From Phyto melanocephala (taxonomy: Eukaryota > Arthropoda > Insecta > Diptera > Rhinophoridae): a stretch of DNA of 64,000 nt. The position numbers were made by a program, and so were the translations under genes. Below are positions 1-11,700 of this stretch, piece after piece; the stretch's first letter is position 1, and each line of letters starts with the position of its first letter. The stretch lies in NCBI GenBank assembly GCA_941918925.1, contig OW799234.1:66617543-66681542 (forward strand), in the 5' to 3' direction. The notes under the pieces are model-generated. The model was not told the origin of the DNA and did not search any database. It saw only the letters and a list, made by a program, of their open reading frames with translations.

Positions 1-3000
1 GATTTGAGTTGGGTGTTTGTAGAAGATTTTCATATTCACGGGCTTTTTGATCGAAATGCTGTACTAACAATTGACACGTTTTGTCGTATTCACAGCGTTC
101 AATAACCGATAGCTGTTCCAATTGTTGTTGAACCATACACAAATCGTCCAGTGGATCATCTATATTTTCACGCACAATAACGGGAACGGCTTCTAGACGC
201 GATTCCACATATGCTTTTGTTACCTCGGGCGTGTAGGTGCCCAATAAATGCGGTTCGGCTGATTTTACATAAGGAACTGAAGCCACCATACGTTGCCAAA
301 GGGTAAGTAAATAATGTACACTATTAGGGGCAAATCGCCACATCTAAAAGATCAAGTAATTGGTTATAATACTAAAAAACTAATTAAATTATTTTAAACC
401 TGTAATGATTGCACGGTAAATTTGGCAATTAATGCAATAGCTTCGGGATAACAAGGCACAGCAATCAATTCACCCAACTGATAGTTTGACTTTAGACGGG
501 CCAATAGGCGACAAAATTCATGGTAATTATCTGGATCACTTAAACCCTTTAGCAATATGTGTCATTGTTTTATTAATATACTTAATATTTTTTAAAACTC
601 TTTTTTACTTACATGCAAATTAACCAATATATTTTTAACGCCTTCCACTAAATGTGTTAGGAACTTGGTACGTTCAGAATTGTTAAATAAAGAACGGCGT
701 ACAGAAGTCATCTAAAACAAATATGAAAAGAATTTTCAATTTTATAGCTTTTAAATGTAATGCTAAATTTTATTTCTAATAAATATTTTTCAATAACGCA
801 GCGCCGTGCTATCACTAGCTCCAATTCGTGCAGCAATAACTTGTCAAAGACAGACTTAAATTTAAATTACTCCCATACTTTAAAAAAAAAAAAAAATATT
901 GAACGTCTCACAACCACTTTTCTTATTTTGTCTAATTTAAAAAAAATATATAAAATCGATGTTTTGTCACGTTGCTTTGCTCTCTGATCGAAAATGGAAA
1001 GTTTTATTAATTTATATGTACAGATAATCCAGGGCGTGGATATTGGACAGGACTGATATGGCATGGAGGAACAGAAGGTACTGCAGAGTATCAAGGGCTT
1101 TACGGCCCAAGTTGAACTTGGCGGACTCTACAATACTTTTGGACCTGAATAGGGTATGTCCGAGGGCCACTATTAAGGTTATAACGATATACTGTCCACG
1201 GGTGGGATCACGGCACTACGGTTTATTGTAGGATGAGCAAGAGTTGAAAAGTGTGGAGTATGTGTTCCGTCAATGCCCAAAATGACAGAAATTACAGAAT
1301 TTTTATGAAAAACAGTTGAAATACTTTTTTAATATATCTTTTGTATAGCAAATATTTTCTTAAAAAAGAATTAGTTATGTTAGGTAGGTAGGTAAGTAAG
1401 GCCGGTGTGAAGCAACCCTCACCCAGAGACCAATACGGTCCATTGTGACGCCTTAAAAGTTATAAGAGAGATAAGAAGTTAGAATTACAACACGAAAAAA
1501 AGAGAATGGAAGAAAAAAAGAAGACAGACAAAGGAGAAGACGTGGACAACAAACTAATCCCAAAAAAAAAGAGCCAAGACCCTACAAACGACCCATTCCC
1601 GGTCTCAAGTCACGAAGCCAGGTCATTCCCATTACGAATCCTATCAGATTCTCGAGTCCGCAGCTCGAGGCATCACCTAATTCGCCAAGAAATCTGCTAC
1701 CTAGCCATCCTGCCAATCTACAGTCTGGGACATTGGCACAGGCCCAACATGCAGTGACCCGTAATCATCCCTATCATGGTCCTCACGCAGACCCTATCTC
1801 TGTCTAGAAGCAAATCCGAATCAGATTTACTGAGTATCGGCCACAGCGTCGGCTACTCCAGTCTCGCTCAGAACCCATTCCCTGATCATACCAAAATAGA
1901 AACCCAAAGGAGGCCTAACCGCCTCCACCCTATCAGAATCCACTATTTCGGAGCCCAGTCTCGCCAACTCATCAGCCATCTCATTGCCGCTAATGTTGGA
2001 GTGACTCGGCACCCAGCATAGCCTCAACCTGTATTCCATTAAAATCTCTCGTAGAGCTCTCCTACAGTCATCGGCCAGCCCGGAATTCACATGATAGCCC
2101 CTCATGGCACTAAGAGCCGCCTGGCTATCCACGTATATAGTGACCTCCGAGCCCGTATCGATGTTACCCCTAACCAGTTCTACGGCCCTCATGATCCCTA
2201 GAACCTCCGCCTGAAACACACTACAGTCGTCATAAGTCTGTATGATTTTCTGATATCCAGATCCTCTATATAGACCCCAGCACCATTGTCCCGCATCTTC
2301 GAGGCATCAGTAAAGGCAGCAACGCCACTAAACAGTCTGCTCTTGCCTACTCAGTCTTCTCTTACTGGCATGACCACTCTCGGCAGACTTTCAAAATCGA
2401 CCCTAGCACACACATAATCCGTGGAGCCGGGCAAGCCCAGGCAATAACCCCCACCACTAATTTCACCCAAGATCCGTGAATGACCCTGCCTGAAATTCCC
2501 TAACAATCCTAACTCCCTCAGTCTAAGAATGCTCCTGGCTGCCATTCGCCTTACACTGCTCAATAGGCAAAAAGTGAAGAATAACATCCAGGGCTGCCTG
2601 AGGAGTACTTTTCATGGCACCTGTCATGCCGATCGAAACACACCTCTGAGCCTTAGACAGAAGGTTCCTACGACTAGCCAGCCCCAATGCCTCCCACCAA
2701 ACACAGCATCCATATGTAAGAATTGGTCTGACCACCGAAGTATAAAGTCATCCTACTACTGACGGCCGAAGTCCCCAACTCCTACCTATCGATGATCTAC
2801 AAGCATAGTAGGCATTGAGACCCCTTTTTAGCCTTTCCTGAAAGTTATGTTAGATAAACATTATCTTAAGAAGCCTTTTTTTTAATAAAAATGCTTTATT
2901 AATTAACTTTAACCCCCTTACCTGTACCAAACAAGCCAACGAATAGCTAGCCAACCCATTGGGTAATATTTCATAAAGATCGAAAAATAATTTTAATGTA

Positions 3001-6000
3001 TTTGCATCTAAGAATGCTGGGCGCCATGATGTAGGAATTTGAACACTATTCATGTCATCGGATGATTCATCTGTTGAACTGCCAATAAAATCGAAACTCA
3101 AGCAGTTCTTAGTTAGCCGCAACACATGAGAAACCAAACTAAAACAAAAATCAAATAAAAAAAATCACAAAAATTAGCAGAATAGAATGATTATCAAGTT
3201 ACTTACTTCACATAAGCTTGTTGTGATTCATCCATAAAATTCAGTGTTTTACTATTATCACGTGCCGTAACCAGAAGATTGCAAGACAACAGGAAAATAT
3301 CAAAGAGCTGCTGATCTCGGAATGATGTAGCAATTTTACGATTTTTAGAAAATGATATATTAGCATCAACCTCCACAATAGAGTTCATTTCTAAGACTAA
3401 TTGTGATAGAATTTGAACTCCAATTGTACAGTGTTCCACAGAGCCCTAAACGTTAATTAGAAATTTTTATACAGTATATTTATTTATTAAGTTATTAAAT
3501 ATCAATACAATGAAAGCCTTCGTGGCCAATAAGATATGTATTGCATAAAGAAATATTAATATTATATGTACATATAAACAAACAAAAAATATGACGATAC
3601 ACAATATATAATTATATTATAAAAATATTAAATGTAAATGTCTTCGATCTTTTTAATTTATATCAATAGTTGTTTTATCTATATAAGGAGTGTATCAAAA
3701 AAAAATTTGTAGTTGCATTAAATTAAATAAAATTCAAATCGTGCAATATAGAAACTCTTTACAATACGCAAATTTATTGGCATGTTGTACACATTTATTT
3801 ATTTATTTATTTATTTGATTTCAATACATAAGAAGCCTACAAGGCCAATAATACATGTATCGTTAGATAAGTATGTATGTCTAAAAAAAACATATGTATG
3901 TATAATAATTAAAGTAAAGTAATATATAATAAAGTTAGATTTAAAATTCTACATATAAAAATAAAATTGAAAATAGCTCCCCAGCCATATAAATATTACA
4001 TCAATAAAAACAGGCAAATAATAAGTTCACATTGAAATCTCAATTTATTATTTCGTATTTATAAAATTATCGACTTTTTTCGGAAGTCCTTTCATTAAAG
4101 ATTTTACAGTTGCTTCTGTTACCTTTTTGGAGCAGGTGGTCCATCTACACACTTAAAATCGGACATGTTTCCTGTGTTCTTCAATTCCTTTTTTACAAGA
4201 GCCCAGTACCTTTCCACAGGCCTAAGTTCTGGACAGTTAGGTGGATTAGCCTCTCGTGGTACAAAAATGACATTATTTTTTGTTAACCACTCAAGTGCCT
4301 TTTTTCCATAGTGACATGATAGCAAATCAGGCCAAAATATGTAGGCAATCGGTGCTGTCTCAAAACAGGTTTTGTAGGCACTCCGTGATAGAAATTTCTG
4401 TGTTTATCCTGCCTGATGCCACAAATGCTTGGCTTCTCTTGCCACAACTGCAAATAGCTTGTCACACGAGAAATTTCTTAGGGAATTTTGTTTGTTTTTT
4501 TGTCCGGAACTCTTCCTCAGCAAAATAAAAATCTTGACCGGGAAGTTGAGAAAAGTCTGTAAGTACGTATGTTTCGTCATTCATCACACAACAGATGTAT
4601 TTTTTAATAAAATCTGCCTTCAATTTTTTTGCTTCTAAGTTCTTTACCAAATTGCGATCTGGAACTTTCTGAACTTTGTATGTCTTCAGCCCAGCATAAG
4701 CTTTGGCCCTTTGGACAAAACTATTAAGAATATTTAACCGTACGCGCTGCTTTTCTGATAAAAGTGTTAGGTGCTCTTCGAAACAATTGCTTGAATACCA
4801 ATATCCTTTGGACCTTTTTTATTTCCTGGTCCAGGTTTTCTTTCAATGCGCAGGTCTTCCTTATACCATTTAATGGCATTTAAAACAGTTCGAGGGTCAA
4901 CTTTCAAATTTTTTACTATTATTTTAAAAGTCCATGACGGATTTTTTTGAAAAGTTTTAATTATATTTTCACGTACTTTTTTTGGCACCATGAAATAACT
5001 CCCCAGGAAATAACTCCCCAAAATGAAAATGAAATAAGTCCCCAATTTTAGGGACTTATTTCATTATGAAATAATGCCCCAATCTCAAAAATGAAATAAG
5101 CCCCCAATGAATTGAAATAACACCCCAAACAAAAATGAAATAAAACCCCAACATTTAGGGACTTATTTCATAATGAAACAAATCCCCAAATTAAAAATGA
5201 AATAATTCCCTATTTTAAAAGAAGAAAAATAATAAGTTAAATTAAAAAGTAGAAACTATGTTTTTTATTTCAAAATATTTACTTTCTAGATAAATACTTG
5301 CATTGCATCTTGAGCAACGCCACGACAATAAGGACAAGAATAATTTTGCGATCCGGCAGAAATTGCACCAGCCATTAGTTTGCGAATGTTTAGTATGTAA
5401 AGACAATACACCGAATACTGTTATTTTGCTATGCAAACATTTAAAACTTTCTGATGAATGTCATGTCAAACTAATGGCTGGTGCGATTTCTGCCGGATCG
5501 CAAACCTACAAAAAAATATTATTACAAAATTTACCAAACAACTTGTTTAAATAAAAATTACATATACATATGTTTAATAAGAGTTAAGGAGTTTTAAAAG
5601 TGTATAAAAATTATTCACGTATACATAGGTTGAGAAATGAGAAATTTCGCGCGAATTTTCTCATTTCTCATTGATAATAATAAAACAGTAACGCTTAAAA
5701 GTTCAAGATGTTAATTTCAATGTTAACGTGTTTTTGGTTGAAAATACAACACCTTGTTTTTTATAGTAACATTTGTGAATTAATAGAGAATGAAATAAGT
5801 CCCCAAAAATAATTTTAGGAACTTATTTCATTTTTAAATTTGGGGGGTTATTTCATAATGAAATAACTCCCTAAAATGAAAACTGAAATAAAGCCCCAAA
5901 AAATGAAATAAATCCCCATTATTCGTTGTTGTTGCTTCATGTACAAAGTTTTGGGGACTTATTTCATTTTCATTTTGGGGAGTTATTTCTTGGGGAGTTA

Positions 6001-6707
6001 TTTCATGGTGCCACTTTTTTTCGTAGTCCATTTTGATAGTAATAACAATTGAAAATTAATGGGTTTTAAAATAATAGTATTTGACATTTATATAAAAGCT
6101 AACGTGATAAAAAGAAAAAATATTTTTTGCACGATTTGAGTTTTATTTAACTTAATGCAACTAAAAATATATTTCGATACTCTCCTTATATTTATATATA
6201 TTATTTATTTATATAGAATAATATAATTATTTACCTGTAAAAATGTTTTAACATCCTCCAACAGATTCTGGAATATAAGTTCATTTTTATAGGTATCGAA
6301 CCAACCATACTTGGTTATTTTAGCTAATAGCGTTACTAAGGCCTGCACCACAAAATGTTGCAAGTTCGGTCTATTTGCCAAATAATTAAGAATATAACTC
6401 CTATTAAAACATAAAAAATACAAAAATTTTATGAAAATTTCAACTCTCACATTTCAATAATAATATGTACAAGCTACCTGATATCTATACGTTGTTCTAA
6501 ATTTAGACCCTGTATTAGTTTTGTTAAAGTGGTGGCGGCTAATAATTGAGCATAACTGGAATCGGCACGATCCAATAACATTTGGCATTTGGGCAGAGCA
6601 TCTTGGCTGCTGACAAATTGTACCAAAGTTTTTTCTGCATTTGAACGGAGTACAGAATCTGTGGCCTCATATAGCTGTTTACACAATATTTCCAATTGTT
6701 GAATTTC
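1..6707 (-). CDS. Ranbp16: Exportin-7 (RanBP16), N-terminal part, seven exons
   Basis: Importin-beta family nuclear export receptor that carries cargo through the pore with RanGTP. Exons in transcript order: 6478-6707, 6235-6400, 3207-3445, 2922-3138, 613-711, 400-546 and 1-343 (runs off the window). All junctions are GT/AG and the phases join without a break, giving about 480 residues. The translation follows vertebrate XPO7 closely: [82 protein letters not shown] and VQQQLEQLS are recognisable in order. This is roughly the first 45 percent of a family of about 1090 residues. The first exon is missing: 6707 is an acceptor, no in-frame ATG lies near it, and a few N-terminal residues must come from upstream (candidate ATG at 10172-10170). 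Introns hold a LINE (1384-2842), a mariner and foldback block (4075-6013) and LINE tails. Confidence 0.93.
1038..1240 (-). mobile_element. possible LINE C-terminal remnant
   Basis: A less AT-rich stretch in a Ranbp16 intron. Its minus-strand translation ([19 protein letters not shown] and flanks) resembles the tail of non-LTR polyproteins downstream of RNase H. It is short and interrupted, so the family cannot be named. The rest of intron 712-1383 shows nothing else. Confidence 0.3.
1384..2842 (-). mobile_element. 5'-truncated non-LTR retrotransposon with RNase H, target-site duplication kept
   Basis: Minus-strand frames give the end of the RT domain ([16 protein letters not shown]-like [18 protein letters not shown], 2523-2735) and then an RNase H domain (1827-2219) with [12 protein letters not shown], a YVDSQAAL catalytic Asp motif and [18 protein letters not shown]. 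After that come [16 protein letters not shown] sequences typical of I/LOA-type LINE tails. Frames are broken. The 11-bp direct repeat AGTTATGTTAG at 1373-1383 and 2843-2853 is the target-site duplication. The element is oriented with the host gene, in the intron between exons 2922-3138 and 613-711. Confidence 0.9.
3479..3860 (-). repeat. two LINE/SINE 3' tails with (AAAT)n
   Basis: At 3479-3545 and 3793-3860 the minus strand reads a GGCC-containing motif (TTGGCCTTGTAGGCTTCTTA in the second) followed by TGTATTGA and an ATTT/AAAT simple tail. This is the usual 3' end of a dipteran LINE. The same tail occurs at 19501-19556 on the plus strand. The surrounding intron (3446-4074) is otherwise plain AT-rich DNA. 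Confidence 0.55.
4075..4993 (-). mobile_element. degenerate Tc1/mariner-superfamily transposase
   Basis: Reading minus from ATG at 4993: an N-terminal helix-turn-helix ([34 protein letters not shown]), then after frameshifts the first catalytic Asp region ([19 protein letters not shown], 4500-4600), [18 protein letters not shown], and finally [20 protein letters not shown] near 4180-4240. The last motif aligns with the SPDLNPIE block and has Glu where many members have Asp. At least three frame breaks make it inactive. Its start codon sits inside the left arm of the foldback at 4983-6013, so the two may be parts of one element. Confidence 0.8.
4983..6013. mobile_element. foldback element with GAAATAA-CCCC subrepeats
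   Basis: Outer arms 4983-5044 and 5952-6013 are inverted repeats of about 62 bp with one mismatch, starting GGCACCATGAAATAACTCCC. Inside, both flanks (4984-5210 and 5790-6010) are built from many variants of GAAATAANNCCCC in direct and inverted order. The middle (5220-5780) is AT-rich with a separate hairpin. No intact ORF was seen. It lies in a Ranbp16 intron. Confidence 0.7.
5345..5504. repeat. 38-bp inverted repeat (hairpin) with 84-bp spacer
   Basis: Arms 5345-5382 and 5467-5504 are reverse complements with one mismatch (37 of 38), beginning TTTGCGATCCGGCAGAAAT. The GC content is clearly above the surroundings. Short ORFs on both strands across it reflect the inverted symmetry and are not taken as genes. 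Confidence 0.85.
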
Positions 6708-6943
6708 CTAATACATAAAAAAATTAAATAAAATAAAGTAACATATGACAAACACAAACTAAGTATGGAAGGCTTCACAAGAGACACCGATTTTTTTATC
6801 TTATTTATTATTAGGCAACTCGATTTCTTACTACGTAGTTTACGCTTACATTATACAAACGATTTTAATAAAAAGTCACCTCTTAAAATTGGTTCAGTAT
6901 TTTCAGAGTTTAAAGCGATTAAAGTTGCTGAATGATTCTGAAA

Positions 6944-7411
6944 TTATGCACACTTTGCTTTTTGGTGAAAGGCTTTGTTGTAACGGAAAATCAATGTGAC
7001 ACGCCTACTTTTACGCCCACCTCCCATATAACGTTTTATCTCAAATTTATATAATTTCTCTGAATATAAAAGAACAAAGGACATTTCTAATAAATAACGA
7101 CGTTTGTAATTATTTTCTGTATTAAAAACTATTGTATTTTTAAAATCTGAATCATGATTAACATTAAAACAATGTGATGTTAATAAAGTTTTTTGCGAAA
7201 CGTTATTCCTGTATTTTTGGTCTGACTTATGTCCTGCAATTCTAGTTTTGAGTTTATTCTTAGTTGTACTTATATATACTTTATTGCATGTTCCACTACT
7301 ATTGCCCTTACATGGAATTTTGTATACTACATTAGATCTTTCAAAATGATCAATGTTGTCCTTTGTCTTACTAAATAATTTACCTAATGTATTGTACGTT
7401 TTATGAGTCAT
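6944..7411 (-). mobile_element. Penelope-like element, GIY-YIG endonuclease remnant
   Basis: The 155-residue minus ORF carries the C-terminal GIY-YIG endonuclease seen in Penelope-like retroelements: NVVYKIPC, then CNKVYISTTKNKLKTRIAGH and SD, then KTLLTSHCFNVNHDSDF and RRYLLEMSF. The YIG glycine is Ser here (VYIS), so activity is doubtful. No matching reverse transcriptase precedes it, so this is a 3' fragment. It lies between Ranbp16 and porcupine. Confidence 0.85.
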
Positions 7412-7529
7412 TTTATATTTCTCATTTCCAAAAATTTTTTATCTTTCTAATCGTTATTATTTATTTGTTTAATCTTATGAATAAAATTCTAAGACTAAAG
7501 AGAGCAGTAAAAGCACTAGCCGCGAAGGC

Positions 7530-9240
7530 TATCGGATTTTGAGTTGTAGATAGGTAAGTGTGGGATGAGGCTGGTGTATACTTCTTAGGTTGAATAATGA
7601 TGGACATTCATCAAGAACGTGTTTGACAGTTAAGGCCATATTACATCTGTTGCATGTTGGGTTGGTTGCTCTTTTCGTGAGGTATTCATGTGAGAAAGAT
7701 GTGTAACCAAGCCTTAGTCTGGAAAAAACTCTTATTTTGTCTATTTCTATTGTTGTTGGGTAGGAGGAACTTGCGTTGTTTGGATTGATGATGGAATAGT
7801 GATAATGCTTATAGTTTCCTTGAATTTGTCTTTTATGTATTTAGTTCGTTTCCATTGAGGGCATCTCTAATTTTAATTATAGTGCTCCAGTTGTTGTTGA
7901 ATGGATAATGTTAGGTTGAAAAGGACAGGTTTACACTTATACTCAATTGACATGTTGTGCGCTCCATATGAATAGTACAGTAAGAATAGAAGAGACAGAG
8001 AAGCAGGCCAGTCCAGAGTCTCTGGCGGGAATCGTTCCACAACCCCCAAACTAGCAGACCAGCACACTACTGACTAGTCCACCGGGGCACTCTGTTGAAT
8101 GGATAAGAAATGACTTTCAGCGCTGAGAGACTATCAGAAAAGATGATTAGTTTTCTTTTTCGAGGAGATTGCTGACAGGACAGCTCTATATAAAGCACAA
8201 GATTCTGCTGTTAAAACAGAAGAGAAATTGTGGAATGTACGTAAGATCAGATTATTACCGTCGTAAACTGAAGCTCTTGCAGCCTTGTGATAAGGAGATT
8301 TTAAGATATTTATTATCGATTGACTGCTATTGCCATATACTTAGGTACAAACTATAATCTATTTTGTTCAAAACCAAAGTTTTGTTAGATATGTGAGCGT
8401 ATTGATGTAAACAATGCCATTTGTTGACAGGTAACGTACAATGTTACCTCTAGACAAAAGCGATCTCTTTAGATAAGTATAGTGTTCTCTCCAGTTATAC
8501 CTGTGTGAATAGATGATCCCTAAAATTCTAAGTTGCTTGAAGTTTTGTATTCTCAGACTATTAAGCGAAATTTGTAGTTATCTGCGTCACATTTTTGTTT
8601 TTTGTATATTTGAATTTATTTTGTTTTCTGCAGGGAAATTTTGCTGCATGAGTACTCCGACTACTCCCTAATGTCGTTGATTTTTTTCTCCAGTATATAT
8701 GTTGTTTCGTCGTTGATTATTTTCTCCAGTATAGATGTTGTTTCGTCGTTTTTGTTTCTCTTGCAAAGGATATATAAGTCATCAACATATAGACAGTGGT
8801 CAACGGCTGGGTTGGTGTTGAGAATTTTACTAACTTCGGTGAACGCTATTTGAAATAGGGCCACTGAGTGTGGGGATCCCTGTGGTATTTCGTTTTTCAG
8901 AAGAAATGTTTCTAACAGGTTTCGGTTAGTACTTACTTTGAAACACCTGTTTAACAAGAAAAACTGGATGATTTTGAAGATTTTTTGGCCGAAAGACCAA
9001 GATTTTAAAACATTCAGTACTACATGGGATCCTATTTTATCAAAACCTTTTTAAAGCCTACTGATAGCATGGTGACATGGTTCTTGGAAGGAAGCGCTTT
9101 AGATATATAATGGTCGAGGTGAAGGAGGGCATCATCACAACCCTTACTTGCTTTGAAGGCTACGCTACCTGCCTTTTGTCGACTAGCATTTTCTTTTCGA
9201 TAAACCAGGCGATTGGAATGGCAATTATTCTTTATATTAT
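7530..9240 (-). mobile_element. I-clade non-LTR retrotransposon fragment
   Basis: In minus-strand order: RT palm (ASKGCDDALLHLDHYIS, FKKAFDKIGSHVVLNVLKSW, GSPHSVALFQIAFTEV with the PQGSP motif, and VDDLYI of the YVDD box, 8661-9200); RNase H fragments (TAESCALYRAVLSAI and an FSDSLSA-like stretch near 8120-8260); then a C-terminal block (RLRLGYTSFSHEYLTKR, NPTCNRCNMALTVKHVLDEC, 7545-7740). Order and motifs match I-type LINEs. Stops and frameshifts are common. A SINE at 7909-8093 is inserted in it. Confidence 0.85.
7909..8093 (-). mobile_element. tRNA-derived SINE with 13-bp target-site duplication
   Basis: On the minus strand the 185-bp insert starts GTGCCCCGGTGGACTAGTCA, which looks like a tRNA 5' half with an A-box-like region (about 8060-8080). 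A B-box-like GGAACGATTCCC follows at 8024-8040. The 3' part ends near CCTGTCCTTTTCAACC. The flanks GTTGAATGGATAA at 7896-7908 and 8094-8106 are identical, a 13-bp target-site duplication inside the I-clade LINE. Its 3' domain recurs at 33976-34066 and 42483-42573. Confidence 0.7.
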
Positions 9241-9516
9241 TTTATAGACTCCTTTCTCTCTAGACCTTTTACCCTTCTTAAAACTTTTTCAAGAATTTGG
9301 GTAAAAGGTCTACTGACGATCTGGTATAAGCACCAGTGAAATGCATATAGACCAGCTTAAACCCAACAACCAAATAAAATATTAAAAAGTATTATTTTTA
9401 TACTTAATGACCTTAATATAAAAATAACATAAAAATATATTTCGTATCTTATTGAGGATTGTTTATTTTATTAAATTCTTCATTGTATCACTCTTATTCA
9501 CCAGATACATATACAA

Positions 9517-9934
9517 TTGGGTGATTCACAAGGTGTCTTATCATGTCATATTGTTCTAAAATTTTACAATGGTTTAAAAATGATGTTGTTGCTTTTCAAA
9601 CAAAAAGTTTCTTATAATAATAATAGAACTTTGTACGCTATGTTTATTGTGCTGTCGTATTTAATAAGCAGACCTATGCTAAATGACTAAGCTAAGCCGC
9701 AATAGTTTTTGTAAGCCGTCGCCGTTCATTGTATAATTTTATCGGGCCGACATCCAAATTTAAGCGCAGTTGCTAATTTTTGATTACAAATCACTGGCGG
9801 CGTCAAATAAGATCGGCTAAGTACTCTGCTGTTTATGTTTATCAAACAAAATTTAATTTATTTGTGATTTGTTGTTGTTTATTTACTTGAGTCTGTATAA
9901 ATATGACTTTATGACACTATTGTGAATCCCCCAA
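9517..9934. mobile_element. MITE with GGGTGATTCACAA-type TIRs
   Basis: The left end TTGGGTGATTCACAAGGTGT (9517-9536) is answered by the inverted right end, whose reverse complement starts TTGGGGGATTCACAATAGTG. The match continues imperfectly to about 33 bp. The 418-bp body has no ORF. The transposase family is unknown. Confidence 0.65.
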
Positions 9935-11479
9935 ATGTGTCATTTTATTCTTGCGATACAAAATTGTGTTGTAGAATTAACGGATGAACATAATTGATTT
10001 AGGGATATAACTCGAAAATATTCTGGAAACCCTGGACACATCTATCTACAAATTATAACCTCCAAAAATTAAAAAATGTAAAAAAACATAACCGGCGGTT
10101 AAGTGCATTTTTTGCAATTGTTTATAAATTTTACTGATATCAGTTATTTTACTTTTTAAATATTCTTACCATTTTCAAATTTATGTATTTATCGTCGATA
10201 CAAAAACAATAAAAATATTCTTGTTATAGACTCCCGCAGTGTAAAAAATATTTATTGTTGAAATGGTGCTCTACAAAATTTCGCTTTTTTCTACATATAA
10301 TAAACCAATAATAACAACACTTAATTATGAGAGGTTTAACTTTGTTTATATATTTTAATTTTATATTAAGAGTTAAAAATTTGATTAAACAAAATAATGG
10401 CAAATACGCTTTTCAGTAATTTTGTTGCAATTTCGCAACTCTTCTTCTTGTTTAGTGTAGTGACAAACATTCACTGTGCGTTAATAACTTCCACAACAAA
10501 AGGTGGCAGCTTCGTTAATAAAAGATATCGCCAGCAAACCCATAAATAAAGTGTGAATTACTTCAACACTAGACAAATTTCTGTCATGACAAACATCAAA
10601 ATAGAAAAAATAACAATATTTGTATACATTTGTACGATTTTGACGTATGTTGAAATTTGCAAGCAAGACCTTTTGTTTAGTCAATATTTACATGCATTTT
10701 TCAAAATTATTTTCAAATTTGGTCCACCATTTAAATAGGTAAGGCCTGATGTCTAGGTACATGACACGCTAACGTTTTAGACTTTTGTTAAAAATACAAA
10801 TAACTTTGAAACACATGCGCCGAAAAAAACAATGTAGTATTTTTTTATACAACAAAAGTTTTTGCGCCGCGCGCGTTTTTAACTTATTTGTGTATCTTGC
10901 TATATGTAAGCACATTACTTCGTAGTCTTGTAAGTATATTTTATAACAATTTACAACCATAAAAAATTTATTTTAACTACTTTTTTAATACTAAACGAAA
11001 AAATAACATCAAAAGAGTAGCTTTGCAATTTTCGACTATTCATTTAAAATAAATAAAATAATTTCTAAATTGTAGCGCATTCTAAAAAATTTATAAATTT
11101 TCCATACAAATAAAAACAGTTGATGTACAGTGTGTCAAACAAATATTTTGATAAAAATATTAAAAATACTAATTCAAATACACCTAAGTCTCCGAGAAAT
11201 TAATTTGATCTGAAAACACTATTAAACTATTTTGTTATTCTTACTTTATCAGCTATTTTTAATCTGAAGTAAGTACACCGAAATCCAGGTTGTATTTAAT
11301 AAAACCTAAATCTAAATAGGTTTTTTGATGGTTTTAACGAAATTATATTAAATAGTAAAAACAGATTTTAATCTTTGGTTATAACTTTAATTATGACAAT
11401 ACGACATTAAGGACAACTTGTAAATTACCAATTCTTTATTACACTGCTGCGTGAACACTAAACAACTTGAAAGACGCTT
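9935..11479. other. AT-rich intergenic DNA
   Basis: Only short scattered ORFs on both strands with no recognisable domain or codon pattern. The one point of interest is an ATG followed directly by a GTAAGA donor on the minus strand at 10172-10166, a candidate first exon for Ranbp16. Nothing else could be supported. Confidence 0.5.
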
Positions 11480-11700
11480 ACTTTATTTTATACCCTTTAC
11501 TTGTGTTATAAAAACCTTTGTCATTCCGTTTGTAATTCTTACTATGTTTTTGTCGGTCTTTCCACTTGTTGGTTTAAATCAACTTTTAGAAGCCTCTACA
11601 TATTGCACAGATCTGTATGTGGTATCAATCTTTTGCAAATATTTGGGAATGAGTCACTATTGGAAACTAACTGTGATATTAGCACAAAAATACAACTACT
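11480..11700 (+). repeat. DINE-1/mini-me-like fragment
   Basis: It contains TATACCCTT, then GTCATTCCGTTTGTAATTCT, GTTGGTTTAAATCAACTTTTAG and AGATCTGTATGTGGTATCAATC. These occur in the same order in the fuller copies at 46408-47163 and 61458-63010. The hairpin-bearing 3' end is absent. Confidence 0.7.

Noticed and set aside
5242..5554. Opposed ORFs of 64 and 83 residues
   Set aside because: They fall on the hairpin at 5345-5504 and mirror each other because of the inverted repeat.
4984..6012. Regular repeats considered as a CRISPR-like array
   Set aside because: Units are in both orientations, spacing is irregular, there are no unique spacers, and the genome is eukaryotic.
10481..10960. Three short ORFs of 61-67 residues as possible genes or the first Ranbp16 exon
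   Set aside because: No homology, no supporting splice sites, and AT-driven amino acid composition.
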